From Thermomicrobium sp. 4228-Ro (lineage in GTDB: Bacteria > Chloroflexota > Chloroflexia > Thermomicrobiales > Thermomicrobiaceae), in contig NZ_JAPFQM010000006.1 in assembly GCF_026241205.1 (NCBI RefSeq), positions 1-64,000 on the forward strand: a stretch of 64,000 bases of DNA, given 5' to 3'. The notes beneath the pieces are model-generated. The model ran no database searches. It had not been told where the DNA came from and was given only the letters and a program-made list of their open reading frames with translations. Of the stretch, positions 52,322-61,241 are shown one piece after another (position 1 is the first letter of the stretch; the number at the start of each line of letters is the position of its first letter). Made by a program: the position numbers and the translations under genes.

Positions 52322-53959
52322 ATGCTGGCGATCCGATTCCGACGGCGTCCTGATCAGCGAGCTGCGTTGCGCGGGCAGGTGCTCGTCCTGTTGGCACTGC
52401 TCCTCGTCGCATTGCTCGGTTTCAGCGCCCTCGCGGTCGATGTCGCCTTCGCCTACGCGGAGCGACGTCTCCTCCAGAACATGGTCGACGCGGCAGCGCT
52501 GGCTGGTGCGCGCGCTCTCTACGATGGACAGTCAGCGAGCCAGGCCACCGCCGCAGCTCAGGCAGCGTTTCAACAGAACCTCACTGCGAACCACGATCCC
52601 GGTGAAGGACTGACCGTCACGCAGCTCGACGTCCAGATCGACCAGACCAACCGAGTCGTCCGCGTCACCGCAACTGCCGACGTTGAACGCTTCTTCCTCG
52701 GCGCTTTCTACGGCGGACCGTGGCGCACCACCGCGCAAGCCGCTGCCCAGGTCGGCCGACAACCAGCCGATTACGCCTTTCTCGCGTTGGAGCATGACAA
52801 CCCGAGCGCAGTGAACCTCATCGGGAACGTGAACGTGCGTGTCGTCGGAGGGAGCGCCATGTCCAACGGCGGCATGCGCTGCGTCGGCAACGGTACCTTC
52901 CGAGCGGACGGCACGGTCGATGCGGCACTGTCCTTCTCCCAAACGGGCAACTGCCAGTTCCAAGCCGGTCAGGGCGTACGCAGCGGCTTGAGTCCTGTCG
53001 ACGATCCGCTCGCGACAATGCCAGAGCCACCGACCCCAGCGTTTCCGAGCATGCCGGGCGGCAGCGCCGCCCAGTGCACCTCGAACGGCACCAGCTTGAC
53101 TTGCCCACCTGGCGGCTATAGCACCAGCATCAGTTACAGCGGCAACGGATCGCTCGTATTCACTGGCGGATCCTATCAGTTCGACAATGCAGTCTCTTTC
53201 TCAGGAAACGGTACGGTCTCGCTCGGGCCCGGGTTCTACTATTTCCGCCGGGGCTTCACAGTCAGCGGCAACGCCACCATCGCGATGGCGCCAGGCACTT
53301 TTGTTTTCGACGGTTCGAGCTTCTCGATCGGTCGCAATGCGCGCCTTCTCCTCCAGGGACAACCGACTAGCTGTTCTGGCGTCGGTCAGGAGTTCCGGCT
53401 GTTCGTCCGCAACGGCTCCTTCGCTGTCCAGGGTAACTTCGGATTACAGAATGTCCTTCCTTGCGACGTTCTCGTCTACCTCGACAACTCCGACTTCGCC
53501 CTCACTGGAAACACCGACTCCATCTTACCGCCCGGCCTCTATTACTTCGATGGGGGAACATTCCGTTTGCAGGGTAATCAGACTATCACGGGCCAGGATG
53601 TTCTCTTCTACTTCGGCCCTGGTTCTTCCTTCGACGTCGTCGGGAACACCCGCTACGTGCTCAGTGGCGTCACGGACCCGGCGAAACTTCCCTACCCAGG
53701 CATGCATCCGGGTCTCGTTCTCTTCCAGGCGCGCGGCAACACGTCGACACTCCGCATGGTCGGCATAAGTGGCGCGCAGGTCAACGGCATCCTGTATCTG
53801 CCTGACGGTACGCTCGACCTGCGCGGTAATGTCTCGGGGACATGGGCAAGAGGTCAGATCATCGTCTATCGGTTCACCACCAACGGCAACACCGACATTC
53901 GCGTCGAGTACGTCGAGCACGTGACCGTTACCCGCCCAACTGTCTGGCTGGTCCAGTAG
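52322..53959 (+). CDS. TadG-like pseudopilin domain fused to beta-helix-like region
   Basis: This 545-residue protein starts with a Tad/TadG-type N-terminus (GQVLVLLALLLVALLGFSALAVDVAFAYAERRLLQNMVDAAALAGARAL): membrane helix, then DVxxxYxxRRxLQxxxDAAALAGA. After about residue 160 it becomes repetitive beta structure with many G-N steps (ISYSGNGSLVFTGG, VSFSGNGTVSLGPGFYYF, FTVSGNATIAMAPG), suggesting a beta-helix that may be displayed outside. The start ATG at 52322 has only a weak ribosome binding site (GGGGACTGG). It heads four Tad-like genes without any secretion ATPase nearby. Confidence 0.8.
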   Translation: MLAIRFRRRPDQRAALRGQVLVLLALLLVALLGFSALAVDVAFAYAERRLLQNMVDAAALAGARALYDGQSASQATAAAQAAFQQNLTANHDPGEGLTVTQLDVQIDQTNRVVRVTATADVERFFLGAFYGGPWRTTAQAAAQVGRQPADYAFLALEHDNPSAVNLIGNVNVRVVGGSAMSNGGMRCVGNGTFRADGTVDAALSFSQTGNCQFQAGQGVRSGLSPVDDPLATMPEPPTPAFPSMPGGSAAQCTSNGTSLTCPPGGYSTSISYSGNGSLVFTGGSYQFDNAVSFSGNGTVSLGPGFYYFRRGFTVSGNATIAMAPGTFVFDGSSFSIGRNARLLLQGQPTSCSGVGQEFRLFVRNGSFAVQGNFGLQNVLPCDVLVYLDNSDFALTGNTDSILPPGLYYFDGGTFRLQGNQTITGQDVLFYFGPGSSFDVVGNTRYVLSGVTDPAKLPYPGMHPGLVLFQARGNTSTLRMVGISGAQVNGILYLPDGTLDLRGNVSGTWARGQIIVYRFTTNGNTDIRVEYVEHVTVTRPTVWLVQ

Positions 53960-54070
53960 GCCCTCGTGTCTCAACCTCACCGCAACGATTCGGTACGATC
54001 GGCTCTACCGAGTTGCCTCGCTTGTCGCCGATCATCCTGCTGCGCACGGCACGGTCGGAGGCGCACCGCG

Positions 54071-54496
54071 ATGCTCGGCAGAACCGTCCAGCGACGACCG
54101 GGACAATCCTTGGTCGAGTTCACGCTCGGCCTGCTGGTGCTGCTTCTCGTTCTAGCCGCCGTCGTGGACTATGGGCGCCTGCTCTATGCCAGCATCGTGC
54201 TCACCAACGTGGCCCGTGAAGGTGCCCACTATGGCTCCATCGCACCCACCGACGCGAGCGGCATCCGCCAGGCAGCACTCGATGAATACCAGGCAACGGG
54301 CCTCCCACTGTTGTTCGGACAGCAGCCAGTCATCAACTCCAGCATCTCCTACGCGAACGGCAAACCCGTATCGGTACAGGTGACGGCTCGCCTAACGATG
54401 CGGACTCTGCTTCCGGTACCGCTCCCACTCACCGGTGACCGTCTCAACGGGCAGTTAGCGATTCAACGCACGGCCGAGATGCAAGTCCTGCCATGA
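54071..54496 (+). CDS. TadE-like pseudopilin
   Basis: This 141-residue protein begins RRPGQSLVEFTLGLLVLLLVLAAVVDYGRLLYASIVLTNVAREGAHYG. The positively charged start, Glu within GQSLVEF, membrane helix and TN-AREGA-YG pattern are those of TadE-family minor pilins or surface proteins. GGAGGCGCACCGCG precedes the ATG. Its stop overlaps the next gene by ATGA. Confidence 0.85.
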   Translation: MLGRTVQRRPGQSLVEFTLGLLVLLLVLAAVVDYGRLLYASIVLTNVAREGAHYGSIAPTDASGIRQAALDEYQATGLPLLFGQQPVINSSISYANGKPVSVQVTARLTMRTLLPVPLPLTGDRLNGQLAIQRTAEMQVLP

Positions 54497-54906
54497 TCGG
54501 ACGTCGCGCCCGCACTGGTCAAAATCTCGTCGAGTTCGCGCTCGTTGCGCCGTTGCTCTTTCTCTTCGTCTTCGGCGTCGTGGAATTCGGCTGGGCTTTC
54601 TACGTGCACAGCGAACTGACCAACGCTGCCCGCGAAGGCGCGCGCTACGCTGCGGTGCACGGCGATCTCTGCGCCGAGCACCCGCCCTGCCAGCGCGCGA
54701 CCAGCGAGAGTGTCCGGGCGTACATCCTCGACCGTCTTTCAGTCCCCGAGGCCGATCGTATCGCAGTCATGCTCCAGGGCTCGCTCGCGCCTGGCGAGCG
54801 CGTCACGATCCAGGTCAGCTACCCTTTCCGTCCCTTGGTCGGTTTCGTCCTGCCGGTCGGTGGGTTCACCATGCGCACGAGCAGCTCGATGATCGTCCAT
54901 TACTGA
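54493..54906 (+). CDS. TadE-like pseudopilin
   Basis: This 137-residue paralogue of the preceding gene begins TGQNLVEFALVAPLLFLFVFGVVEFGWAFYVHSELTNAAREGARYAAVHG, the same GQxLVEF helix and TNAAREGARY signature. Two Cys (DLCAEHPPCQ) could form a disulfide outside. It is translationally coupled to the first tadE-like gene; only 11 nt separate it from the following tadG-like gene. Confidence 0.85.
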   Translation: MIGRRARTGQNLVEFALVAPLLFLFVFGVVEFGWAFYVHSELTNAAREGARYAAVHGDLCAEHPPCQRATSESVRAYILDRLSVPEADRIAVMLQGSLAPGERVTIQVSYPFRPLVGFVLPVGGFTMRTSSSMIVHY

Positions 54907-54917
54907 GGAGGGCATCG

Positions 54918-56240
54918 ATGCGCCGGACGCTCCCTGCACAGGCACTGCCACTGCTGGCGCTTCTCCTACTCTCGCTGCTCGCTTTCGCCGCACTCGGTAC
55001 CGACGCTGCCTGGCTCTACAGCCAGCGCCGTCTCACCCAGAACGCTGCCGACGCTGCCGCGCTGGCCGGTGCTCGCGAACTGCTCAAGCGGACGGCGAGC
55101 GATACCCAGGTGATCCAGGCAGCCACCAGCTACGCGATGCGCAACGGCTATACCGATCCGGTTCCGGGCGATGCCGTGACCATCCTCCGGCCCGATACCG
55201 TCCGGGTACGCCTCGAGCGAGAAGTCCCGCTCTTCTTCCTGCCTGTCCTCGGCACCGATACACTCCGCTTGGGTGCACGCGCGACAGCCCGCGTCACGCA
55301 AGCTCCGGGTGAGTACGCGCTCCTCGCCCTCGAAGACTTGATCACCGATCCCGGAATCTACGCCAACGGTACCACCGACATCATCGTCCGCGGGCGTGGG
55401 CCAAGCGGTCGCGGCGCGAGCGTCCGTTCCAACGCCGCCATTGACACTCGAGGGACGGTAACCTTCATCGTCGATGGTTGTATCGACGCTGCAGGCACGA
55501 TCAACGAAAATGGAACCTGGCAGTACGACTGCCTCAACGCGGAACTCGGTGACTACGTTCCCGACCCACTCGCTGGCCGCATCAGTCCACCCGCGCTTCG
55601 CGATCTCCACTATGAGTACCGGCCGAGCTGCGACGGGTACACCGGTCCCCTCACCTGCCGCCCCCTCCCTACTTGTCAGGAGACGGTGACGCTCCGACCA
55701 GGGCTCTACCGTGGACTCCAGCTGCCCCGGGATCTGCCTCGACCGAATGGCAGCGGCCCCTGTACACAAGCGCAGACCATAAAGTTCGTCACTGAGCCCG
55801 GTGTCCCGCCGGTCGCCTACCTCGAGAACACGGAACTCGCTCTCGGGAATACGAACTCACGGCTCGAGTCGCACGGCGTCTTGCTCTACGTCACCGGGAG
55901 CCAGGGACTGCTCGACCCGAAGAACGGCGAATTGCATCTCGAAGCACCCAGTTCCGCACCGTACCCCGCAGGGGTCGCTGGGATGGCAGTCTGGCTCGCC
56001 AACTGTTCTACCTTCGACAGCCAGGGCAACGGCGAATTCGACATCGGTGGACTCTTCTACGCCCCCTGCTCCCGAGTGACGATGCACGGCAATCCTCACG
56101 GCACCGCCGTCGACGGCCAGGTCATCGTGAAGGACCTCATCGTGCGCGGCACGTCCGACTTCATCGTGAACTACCGGAAGATCACGGACACGTATCGCAA
56201 CGTCATCGTGCTCGTGCCCAACGCGCCCAATACCGAGTGA
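54918..56240 (+). CDS. TadG-like protein with extended extracytoplasmic region
   Basis: This 440-residue protein starts ALPLLALLLLSLLAFAALGTDAAWLYSQRRLTQNAADAAALAGARELL, again the TadG membrane helix plus the QNAADAAALAGAR signature. The rest is a Cys-containing, beta-rich domain (YALLALEDLITDPGIYANGTTDIIVRG, VRSNAAIDTRGTVTFIVDGCIDAAG ... GNGEFDIGGLFYAPCSRVTMHGNPHG) like that of the 52322 gene, so the two large Tad proteins are paralogous in architecture. GAGGAGGGCATCG precedes the ATG. Confidence 0.82.
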   Translation: MRRTLPAQALPLLALLLLSLLAFAALGTDAAWLYSQRRLTQNAADAAALAGARELLKRTASDTQVIQAATSYAMRNGYTDPVPGDAVTILRPDTVRVRLEREVPLFFLPVLGTDTLRLGARATARVTQAPGEYALLALEDLITDPGIYANGTTDIIVRGRGPSGRGASVRSNAAIDTRGTVTFIVDGCIDAAGTINENGTWQYDCLNAELGDYVPDPLAGRISPPALRDLHYEYRPSCDGYTGPLTCRPLPTCQETVTLRPGLYRGLQLPRDLPRPNGSGPCTQAQTIKFVTEPGVPPVAYLENTELALGNTNSRLESHGVLLYVTGSQGLLDPKNGELHLEAPSSAPYPAGVAGMAVWLANCSTFDSQGNGEFDIGGLFYAPCSRVTMHGNPHGTAVDGQVIVKDLIVRGTSDFIVNYRKITDTYRNVIVLVPNAPNTE

Positions 56241-56408
56241 TCGCCGACCAACACCACACTCGGCAGACCGGCACTCGTGCCTCGCGTACTTTCCTCGATC
56301 GTCACCGACCGGGCGATCGGTTCCCCAGCACCGACAATCCCCTCGGCCACTTCGCCCGACCCAGCGACAGGTGATCGGTCAGCAGTCTCTCCTGACACGC
56401 TGCCTCGA

Positions 56409-56732
56409 TCAGCCCTCATCGTCGCCGTTCGTTTCGGCAGCGCGACCTTCCTTCAGTCGCGCGATGAAGTCGTCGATCGGGATCGCCGGCATGGTCATCA
56501 ACTTGACGGTGCCTCGGGCACCCAGCTCGACCGAAACCCGCGCGACGGTCTCGTTGTCCGGTGCCTCGACGATGTTCACGAAGTCGTACGGGCCGAGTAC
56601 CGCCCATTGATGCAAGACCTTCACGCCGAACCGCTCGATCTCCTTGTTGACCTCCTTGATCCGGTCCGGGTGCTCGTGCAACGTCTCCATCCCGTCGTCG
56701 GTCAGCGAACTCAGCATCACGTAGATCGGCAT
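56409..56732 (-). CDS. GYD domain protein
   Basis: This 107-residue protein fits the GYD (PF08734) family: MPIYVMLSSLTDDGMETL at the start, KVLHQWAVLGPYDFVNIVEAPDNETVARVSVELGARGTVKLMTMPAI with the family's G-x-Y-D motif (GPYDFV). The function is unknown; members are small ferredoxin-like-fold proteins. AAAGGAGG precedes the ATG closely. It ends in an acidic tail and lies 35 nt after the methyltransferase gene on the same strand. Confidence 0.9.
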   Translation of the reverse strand: MPIYVMLSSLTDDGMETLHEHPDRIKEVNKEIERFGVKVLHQWAVLGPYDFVNIVEAPDNETVARVSVELGARGTVKLMTMPAIPIDDFIARLKEGRAAETNGDDEG

Positions 56733-56767
56733 GCCTGCCTCCTTTCATCGCGCCCTATCATCGCGTC

Positions 56768-57319
56768 CTACAGTGTTGCTCGTTCCCCCGGCCACCAGAC
56801 AGCGACGAGACATCCCCCGCAGAACGGGACTTCCACCGCCGCGAACCGGTCGTCGTCCTCGACGACGCGACGGAAGGCATCCGTCTCCGGCCGGCGCAGA
56901 CCCTCGGCCAGCAGCACGCCGCCCCGTCGCAGGCGATGCCGCACCGCCTGCGGGTAGTCGACATAGCCAGCGCGGTCCGCCGCCAGACGGACGAAATCGA
57001 TGGTTCCGGCGACAGTCCGGATCGTCCGGTGTGCGTCGCCCTGCAGCACCTGGACCCGCTCGGCGAGCCCGAGTGCCTTGAGTTGCACGGTCAGTCGCTC
57101 GATCGCTGCCGGCTCGCGTTCCAGCACGATCAGGTGGCCACCAGTCTCAGCGACCGCATCGGCCAACCACAGCGAGACGACACCCGGACCAGCACCCACG
57201 TCGAGCACGAGCTCAGCACGGGCCGCGAGTGCGAGCAGTCGGGCCAGCCGTGCGACGGCGAGCCAGTCTCCGCCAGCTTCGCGCGCGAGCCGCTCCAGCT
57301 CCGACGTCCGTCCGCTCAT
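56768..57319 (-). CDS. SAM-dependent methyltransferase, small class I
   Basis: This roughly 183-residue Rossmann protein has motif I ELVLDVGAGPGVVSLWLA, motif II VLEREPAAIERL with the acidic residue binding the SAM ribose, and VQVLQGDAHRTI. The sequence IDFVRLAADR stands where catechol-type O-methyltransferases have a substrate-metal Asp. It could be an O-methyltransferase or a CbiT-like enzyme; the target is unknown. ATG at 57319 is preferred to a GTG three codons upstream. Confidence 0.78.
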   Translation of the reverse strand: MSGRTSELERLAREAGGDWLAVARLARLLALAARAELVLDVGAGPGVVSLWLADAVAETGGHLIVLEREPAAIERLTVQLKALGLAERVQVLQGDAHRTIRTVAGTIDFVRLAADRAGYVDYPQAVRHRLRRGGVLLAEGLRRPETDAFRRVVEDDDRFAAVEVPFCGGCLVAVWWPGERATL

Positions 57320-57486
57320 CCTGACCACCCGGCTGTCGATCGGAACTCACGCACAGCATACAACAGCTCGGCTTCCGTCGCGAGCTCCCGGCGAGCATCG
57401 GTACAGGACGTCCGGCTATCGACCGTTCCGACCACTGACCCGGTATCCTGGAACGCGGGATACGTCGTGAGAGGAGAGATCCCTGG

Positions 57487-58842
57487 ATGCCCACGCTCAG
57501 CGAACGCTTGGACGAACTTCCACTGACCCGCGAGCACTGGCGGATCGTCTTCCTGAGCGGGCTCGGTTGGATGTTCGACGCCATGGATGTCGGACTCGTC
57601 GCCTTCGTCCTGGTCAGTCTCGGTCGCGACTGGGATCTCAGTCGGACACAGCTCGGTCTCGTCGCGAGCGCGGGATTTCTCGGTATGTTCGTTGGCGCAC
57701 TCGTGGCCGGTCGCCTCGCTGACCGATACGGTCGGCGTACCGTCTTCCTCGCCAACTTGCTTCTCTACAGCGGCGGTACCCTGCTAGGTGCGCTGGCCTG
57801 GAACTATCCAACGCTGCTCGTGTTTCGTTTCCTCACTGGAATCGGCCTCGGCGGAGAGCTTCCGGTTGCCGCCGCCTTGGTAAGCGAGTTCGCACCAGCC
57901 CACTCCCGTGGGCGCCTGCTCGTGATCCTCGAAAGCTTCTGGGCCTACGGATGGATCCTGGCTGCCGTCATCGGACTCCTCGTCGTACCGCAACTCCCCG
58001 ACTGGGGATGGCGCGCGGCATTCGTCATCGGTGCACTCCCAGCCGTGAGTACAGCCTACCTGCGGCGACGGCTCCCGGAATCGCCGCGCTACCTCGACAT
58101 TACCGGCCGGCACGACGAAGCGCTCGCAGTCCTGCGTACCTTCGAGCGCGCGGCTGGCGTCCCGTTCACAGAGGTAACCTTCTCCCCGTCCCCGCAGCGT
58201 CCGTCCCTCTTCGAGCAGTTCCAGGCCATCTGGAGTCGCCGACTCGTCCGACGCACGCTCATGCTCTGGATCCTCTGGTTCGGCATCGTTTTCGCCTACT
58301 ACGGCGTCTTCACCTGGCTTCCCTCGCTCCTGGTCGAGCGCGGTCTCACGGTCGCCCGGAGCTTTTCCTACGTCCTTGTCACCACACTCGCGCAGATTCC
58401 CGGTTACTTCTCGGCTGCCTATCTCGTCGAGCGCCGGGGCCGGAAGCCGACGCTCGCCGTCTACCTCCTGGGCTCGGCCGCGTCAGCCTGGCTTCTCGGC
58501 AATGCGGGCACTGCGCCTATCCTCGTCCTCTGGGGGTGCTCGCTCTCGTTCTTCAACCTCGGCGCCTGGGGTGTCATCTATACCTACACACCAGAGCTGT
58601 ACCCGACCGCGCTCCGCGGCTTCGGTTCCGGAGCAGCGGCGAGTTTCGGTCGCATCGCCGGCATCCTCGCGCCCTACCTCACTCCGTGGCTCCTGACGAC
58701 AGGCGGCCTCTCACAACCAGTCGTGTTCGCGATCTTCATGGCGGTGTTCGTCCTCATCGCCGCCGACGTCCTGCTCCTCGGTGAGGAAACACGCGGGCGC
58801 CCGCTCGAGCATGTGCGACCGGTGACCGCCGAGTCGGATTAA
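57487..58842 (+). CDS. MFS transporter, sugar-porter/metabolite:H+ symporter type
   Basis: This 451-residue protein has twelve membrane helices. Motif A is GRLADRYGRRTVF between helices 2 and 3, with LTGIGLGGELPVAAALVSEFAPAHSRGR after helix 4 and LPESPRYL before the central loop, a pattern shared by sugar and aromatic-acid symporters. The helix-8/9 loop is VERRGRKPTL. The substrate is unknown. GAGAGGAGAG lies upstream of the ATG. It is divergent from the methyltransferase gene, and its stop overlaps the pyrD stop (TTAA). Confidence 0.88.
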   Translation: MPTLSERLDELPLTREHWRIVFLSGLGWMFDAMDVGLVAFVLVSLGRDWDLSRTQLGLVASAGFLGMFVGALVAGRLADRYGRRTVFLANLLLYSGGTLLGALAWNYPTLLVFRFLTGIGLGGELPVAAALVSEFAPAHSRGRLLVILESFWAYGWILAAVIGLLVVPQLPDWGWRAAFVIGALPAVSTAYLRRRLPESPRYLDITGRHDEALAVLRTFERAAGVPFTEVTFSPSPQRPSLFEQFQAIWSRRLVRRTLMLWILWFGIVFAYYGVFTWLPSLLVERGLTVARSFSYVLVTTLAQIPGYFSAAYLVERRGRKPTLAVYLLGSAASAWLLGNAGTAPILVLWGCSLSFFNLGAWGVIYTYTPELYPTALRGFGSGAAASFGRIAGILAPYLTPWLLTTGGLSQPVVFAIFMAVFVLIAADVLLLGEETRGRPLEHVRPVTAESD

Positions 58843-59945
58843 GACCGCGGCAAGCGGCCACGCAGCGCGCCGACCGCATAGAGCCCTCCCTCGTCCAGGG
58901 TGCGGAGCAGCTGCCGGAGTACCGCCGCTGGGAATCTCGGGCCACGGTAGACCAGGCCAGTGTAGAGCTGCACGAGGTGCGCTCCCAGCCGGATCCGCTC
59001 GACGACGTCTTCGGCCGTCATGACGCCACCGACACTGACCAGCACCAGTCGCTCGTCCGCTCGTTCCGCCGCCCGGGCGAGCAAGTCACGGGCCCGCTTC
59101 TGCACTGGCCGGCCACTCAACCCCCCCGGCAGTCCAGCAGCACTGCTCGGACGGAGCGACGGGTCGGTACTCGTATTGCCGACGATGAGACCGCTGGCAC
59201 CGACCGCGATCAGGACATCGACGACCTCGTCCAGCACCATCGGCTCGAGATCGAGCGCCACCTTGACGAAGATCGGCCGTTGCGGTGCACGGTGCAGCCG
59301 GGCGAGCGCGCGATCGACCTCCTTCATGTGCTCGACCAGGTACCCGAGCAGGACCGGGTCCTGCAGGGTCCGCAGCCCTGGTGTGTTCGGCGAGCTGACG
59401 TTGATGACGACATAGTCGGCAACATCCCACAGCGCGAGAAACCCCGCCTCGTAGTCGACCGCCGCACGTTCCAAAGGTGTACCGGCATTCTTCCCGAGGT
59501 TCACGCCGACCGGACCGGGAAACCGCCGACCGACCAGCCGTTCCCGCACCACAGCCGCACCGGCGCTCGGAAAACCGAGCGCGTTGACAAGTGCTTCCTC
59601 GGCGGGAAAACGCCACAGGCGCGGTCGCGGGTTACCGGCTTGCGGGCACGGGGTGACGGTACCGATCTCCACCGAACCGAACCCGAGGGCGAACCAGCCA
59701 CTGACCGCGATTGCATCCTTGTCGACACCGGCAGCCAACCCGATCGGGTTCGGGAAAGTCAGCCCTGCGACCTCGATCGCGAGACGCGCATCCTGCGGAA
59801 CGCTGAGCAGGCTCCGGAGCGCCTGTCCGCTGCCGGGTATCCGGCTCACTAGACCGAGTCCAGTCAGGACCGCATGATGCGCTCGTTCCGCTTGGATCCG
59901 GAACAACAGCGGCCCAATCACTCGCTCGTACCAGTCCAAGCGCAC
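58839..59945 (-). CDS. pyrD: Dihydroorotate dehydrogenase (quinone), class 2
   Basis: This 368-residue enzyme has the N-terminal helical extension of the membrane-associated class 2 enzymes (WYERVIGPLLFRIQAERAHH), NPIGLAAGVDKDA, IGTVTPCPQAGNPRPRLWR, and NVSSPNTPGLR with Ser as the catalytic base (class 1 has Cys). Flavin phosphate-binding glycines are in SVGGVMTAEDV. It oxidises dihydroorotate and reduces quinone in pyrimidine synthesis. Its ATG is 80 nt from the divergent DUF2283-like gene. Confidence 0.95.
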   Translation of the reverse strand: MRLDWYERVIGPLLFRIQAERAHHAVLTGLGLVSRIPGSGQALRSLLSVPQDARLAIEVAGLTFPNPIGLAAGVDKDAIAVSGWFALGFGSVEIGTVTPCPQAGNPRPRLWRFPAEEALVNALGFPSAGAAVVRERLVGRRFPGPVGVNLGKNAGTPLERAAVDYEAGFLALWDVADYVVINVSSPNTPGLRTLQDPVLLGYLVEHMKEVDRALARLHRAPQRPIFVKVALDLEPMVLDEVVDVLIAVGASGLIVGNTSTDPSLRPSSAAGLPGGLSGRPVQKRARDLLARAAERADERLVLVSVGGVMTAEDVVERIRLGAHLVQLYTGLVYRGPRFPAAVLRQLLRTLDEGGLYAVGALRGRLPRS

Positions 59946-60025
59946 GCTCCTCCCCCACGCACGCTGTACTCCCTCCGATGCTACCCTTCCAGTGCGAGAA
60001 TCAGCAGGCGGGACGGCTCATCCTC

Positions 60026-60406
60026 ATGCAGGTGTGTTACGACTCCACGACCGACCAGCTCGAACTCACGCTCGAGATCGCGTCGGACAACACACCGACC
60101 GGACCAACGTTCGACCGTCCGCTGACGACAGCGGTGTCCTGCATCCTCGACGTCGCTGACGAGGGACGATTGCTCGGCATCGAGCTGGCGCTCGAGCAGG
60201 TGTCGGCGCCCCTCCGTGCACTCCTCGCACCGTTGATCGGCGACGATTTCTACGTCGAAGTCGAAAGAACTGCCAGCCCGCGCGTCGTCCGCTCGGTCAC
60301 CGCCCCGGCGACGGTCAGCTGGCAGCCAGCCTCGTCGCATATCATCGTGTCCATTCCCCGCCGTACGTGCGACTATGAACTACTTTTCCCGTCCGGTGCA
60401 ACCTGA
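60026..60406 (+). CDS. DUF2283-like small protein
   Basis: From the ATG at 60026 the protein is 126 residues and begins MQVCYDSTTDQLELTLE, followed by CILDVADEGRLLGIELA. The pattern Y-D-x-x-x-D-x-L-x-L and D-x-x-G-x-L-x-G-I-E is that of DUF2283 (YuzE-like) proteins. The C-terminal half is extra. The function is unknown. An ATG at 59978 in the same frame is possible but adds residues unlike the family. Confidence 0.6.
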   Translation: MQVCYDSTTDQLELTLEIASDNTPTGPTFDRPLTTAVSCILDVADEGRLLGIELALEQVSAPLRALLAPLIGDDFYVEVERTASPRVVRSVTAPATVSWQPASSHIIVSIPRRTCDYELLFPSGAT

Positions 60407-60503
60407 TGGATCGCTCGTCGCTCCGGCGGAGCGACAGGCCGTTCGTGAGCCTGCGTTCTCAACACAGGAAGCGCCCGAAAGCCCTCGCACCCAACCCGGG
60501 AAT

Positions 60504-61238
60504 TCAGGCGAGGTCTTCATCGGCCTCGGTTCCCTGCTGGACGACCCACTCGTAGTCCGGCGATCGCACGCCGACCTCGTCGAGATGCTGGAGTAGGTCA
60601 GCCGGATCTTCGTAGACGCGATAGGCACCGGCCTCCAGGAGCTCTCCAGCTCCGTATCCACCCGACAGGAGCCCCACACTCAGCGCCCGCGCACGGCGTG
60701 CGGCCAGCATGTCCCAGACGCTGTCGCCGACAACGATCGCTTCACCGATGTCGATCCGCAGGAGCTGGGCTGCTGCCAGAAACAGGTCCGGATCCGGCTT
60801 GGCATGCCGCACGTGATCTCGGGTGACCAGCGGGATGCTGTCGGGATCGAGTCCCAGCACCGCGACCGTCTTCCGCGCACTCTCCATCCGGCCACTCGTC
60901 GCGATCGCCCATGGAATGCCCAGACGCGAGAGTTCCCGGAGCAACTCCCGCGCACCCGGCAACGGCCGCACCTGGTCGAGCAGCTGCCCGTACGTCTCCG
61001 CGTGCACCTGCTGGACACGCCGGATGTCTTCCGGCGTCACGGCACGCCCGGTCTCGCGCAGGAGCGCCGACAGGAACAGTCCACCGCTCATACCGATCCG
61101 GCGGTGAATACGCCAGATCGACAGCTCGATGCCGACCGCCTCCAGTGCTGCTCGCCAGGCCAGGACATGCTGGTAGACCGAATCGACCAGTGTCCCGTCC
61201 AGGTCGAAGAGGAACGCCATCCGTCGATCGTCGGCCAC
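60504..61238 (-). CDS. HAD-IA family phosphatase (phosphoglycolate phosphatase/beta-phosphoglucomutase-like)
   Basis: This 244-residue protein has motif I FLFDLDGTLVDSVYQH, cap helices, motif II AIATSG, motif III KPDPDLF and motif IV VVGDSVWDMLAARRA. This is the HAD subfamily IA pattern, covering phosphoglycolate phosphatase, beta-phosphoglucomutase and sugar phosphatases. The substrate is unknown. Its GTG start is 3 nt after the rtcB stop, so it is the third gene of the archease-rtcB operon and uses a ribosome binding site within rtcB (AAGGGC). Confidence 0.88.
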   Translation of the reverse strand: MADDRRMAFLFDLDGTLVDSVYQHVLAWRAALEAVGIELSIWRIHRRIGMSGGLFLSALLRETGRAVTPEDIRRVQQVHAETYGQLLDQVRPLPGARELLRELSRLGIPWAIATSGRMESARKTVAVLGLDPDSIPLVTRDHVRHAKPDPDLFLAAAQLLRIDIGEAIVVGDSVWDMLAARRARALSVGLLSGGYGAGELLEAGAYRVYEDPADLLQHLDEVGVRSPDYEWVVQQGTEADEDLA

Positions 61239-61241
61239 CGC

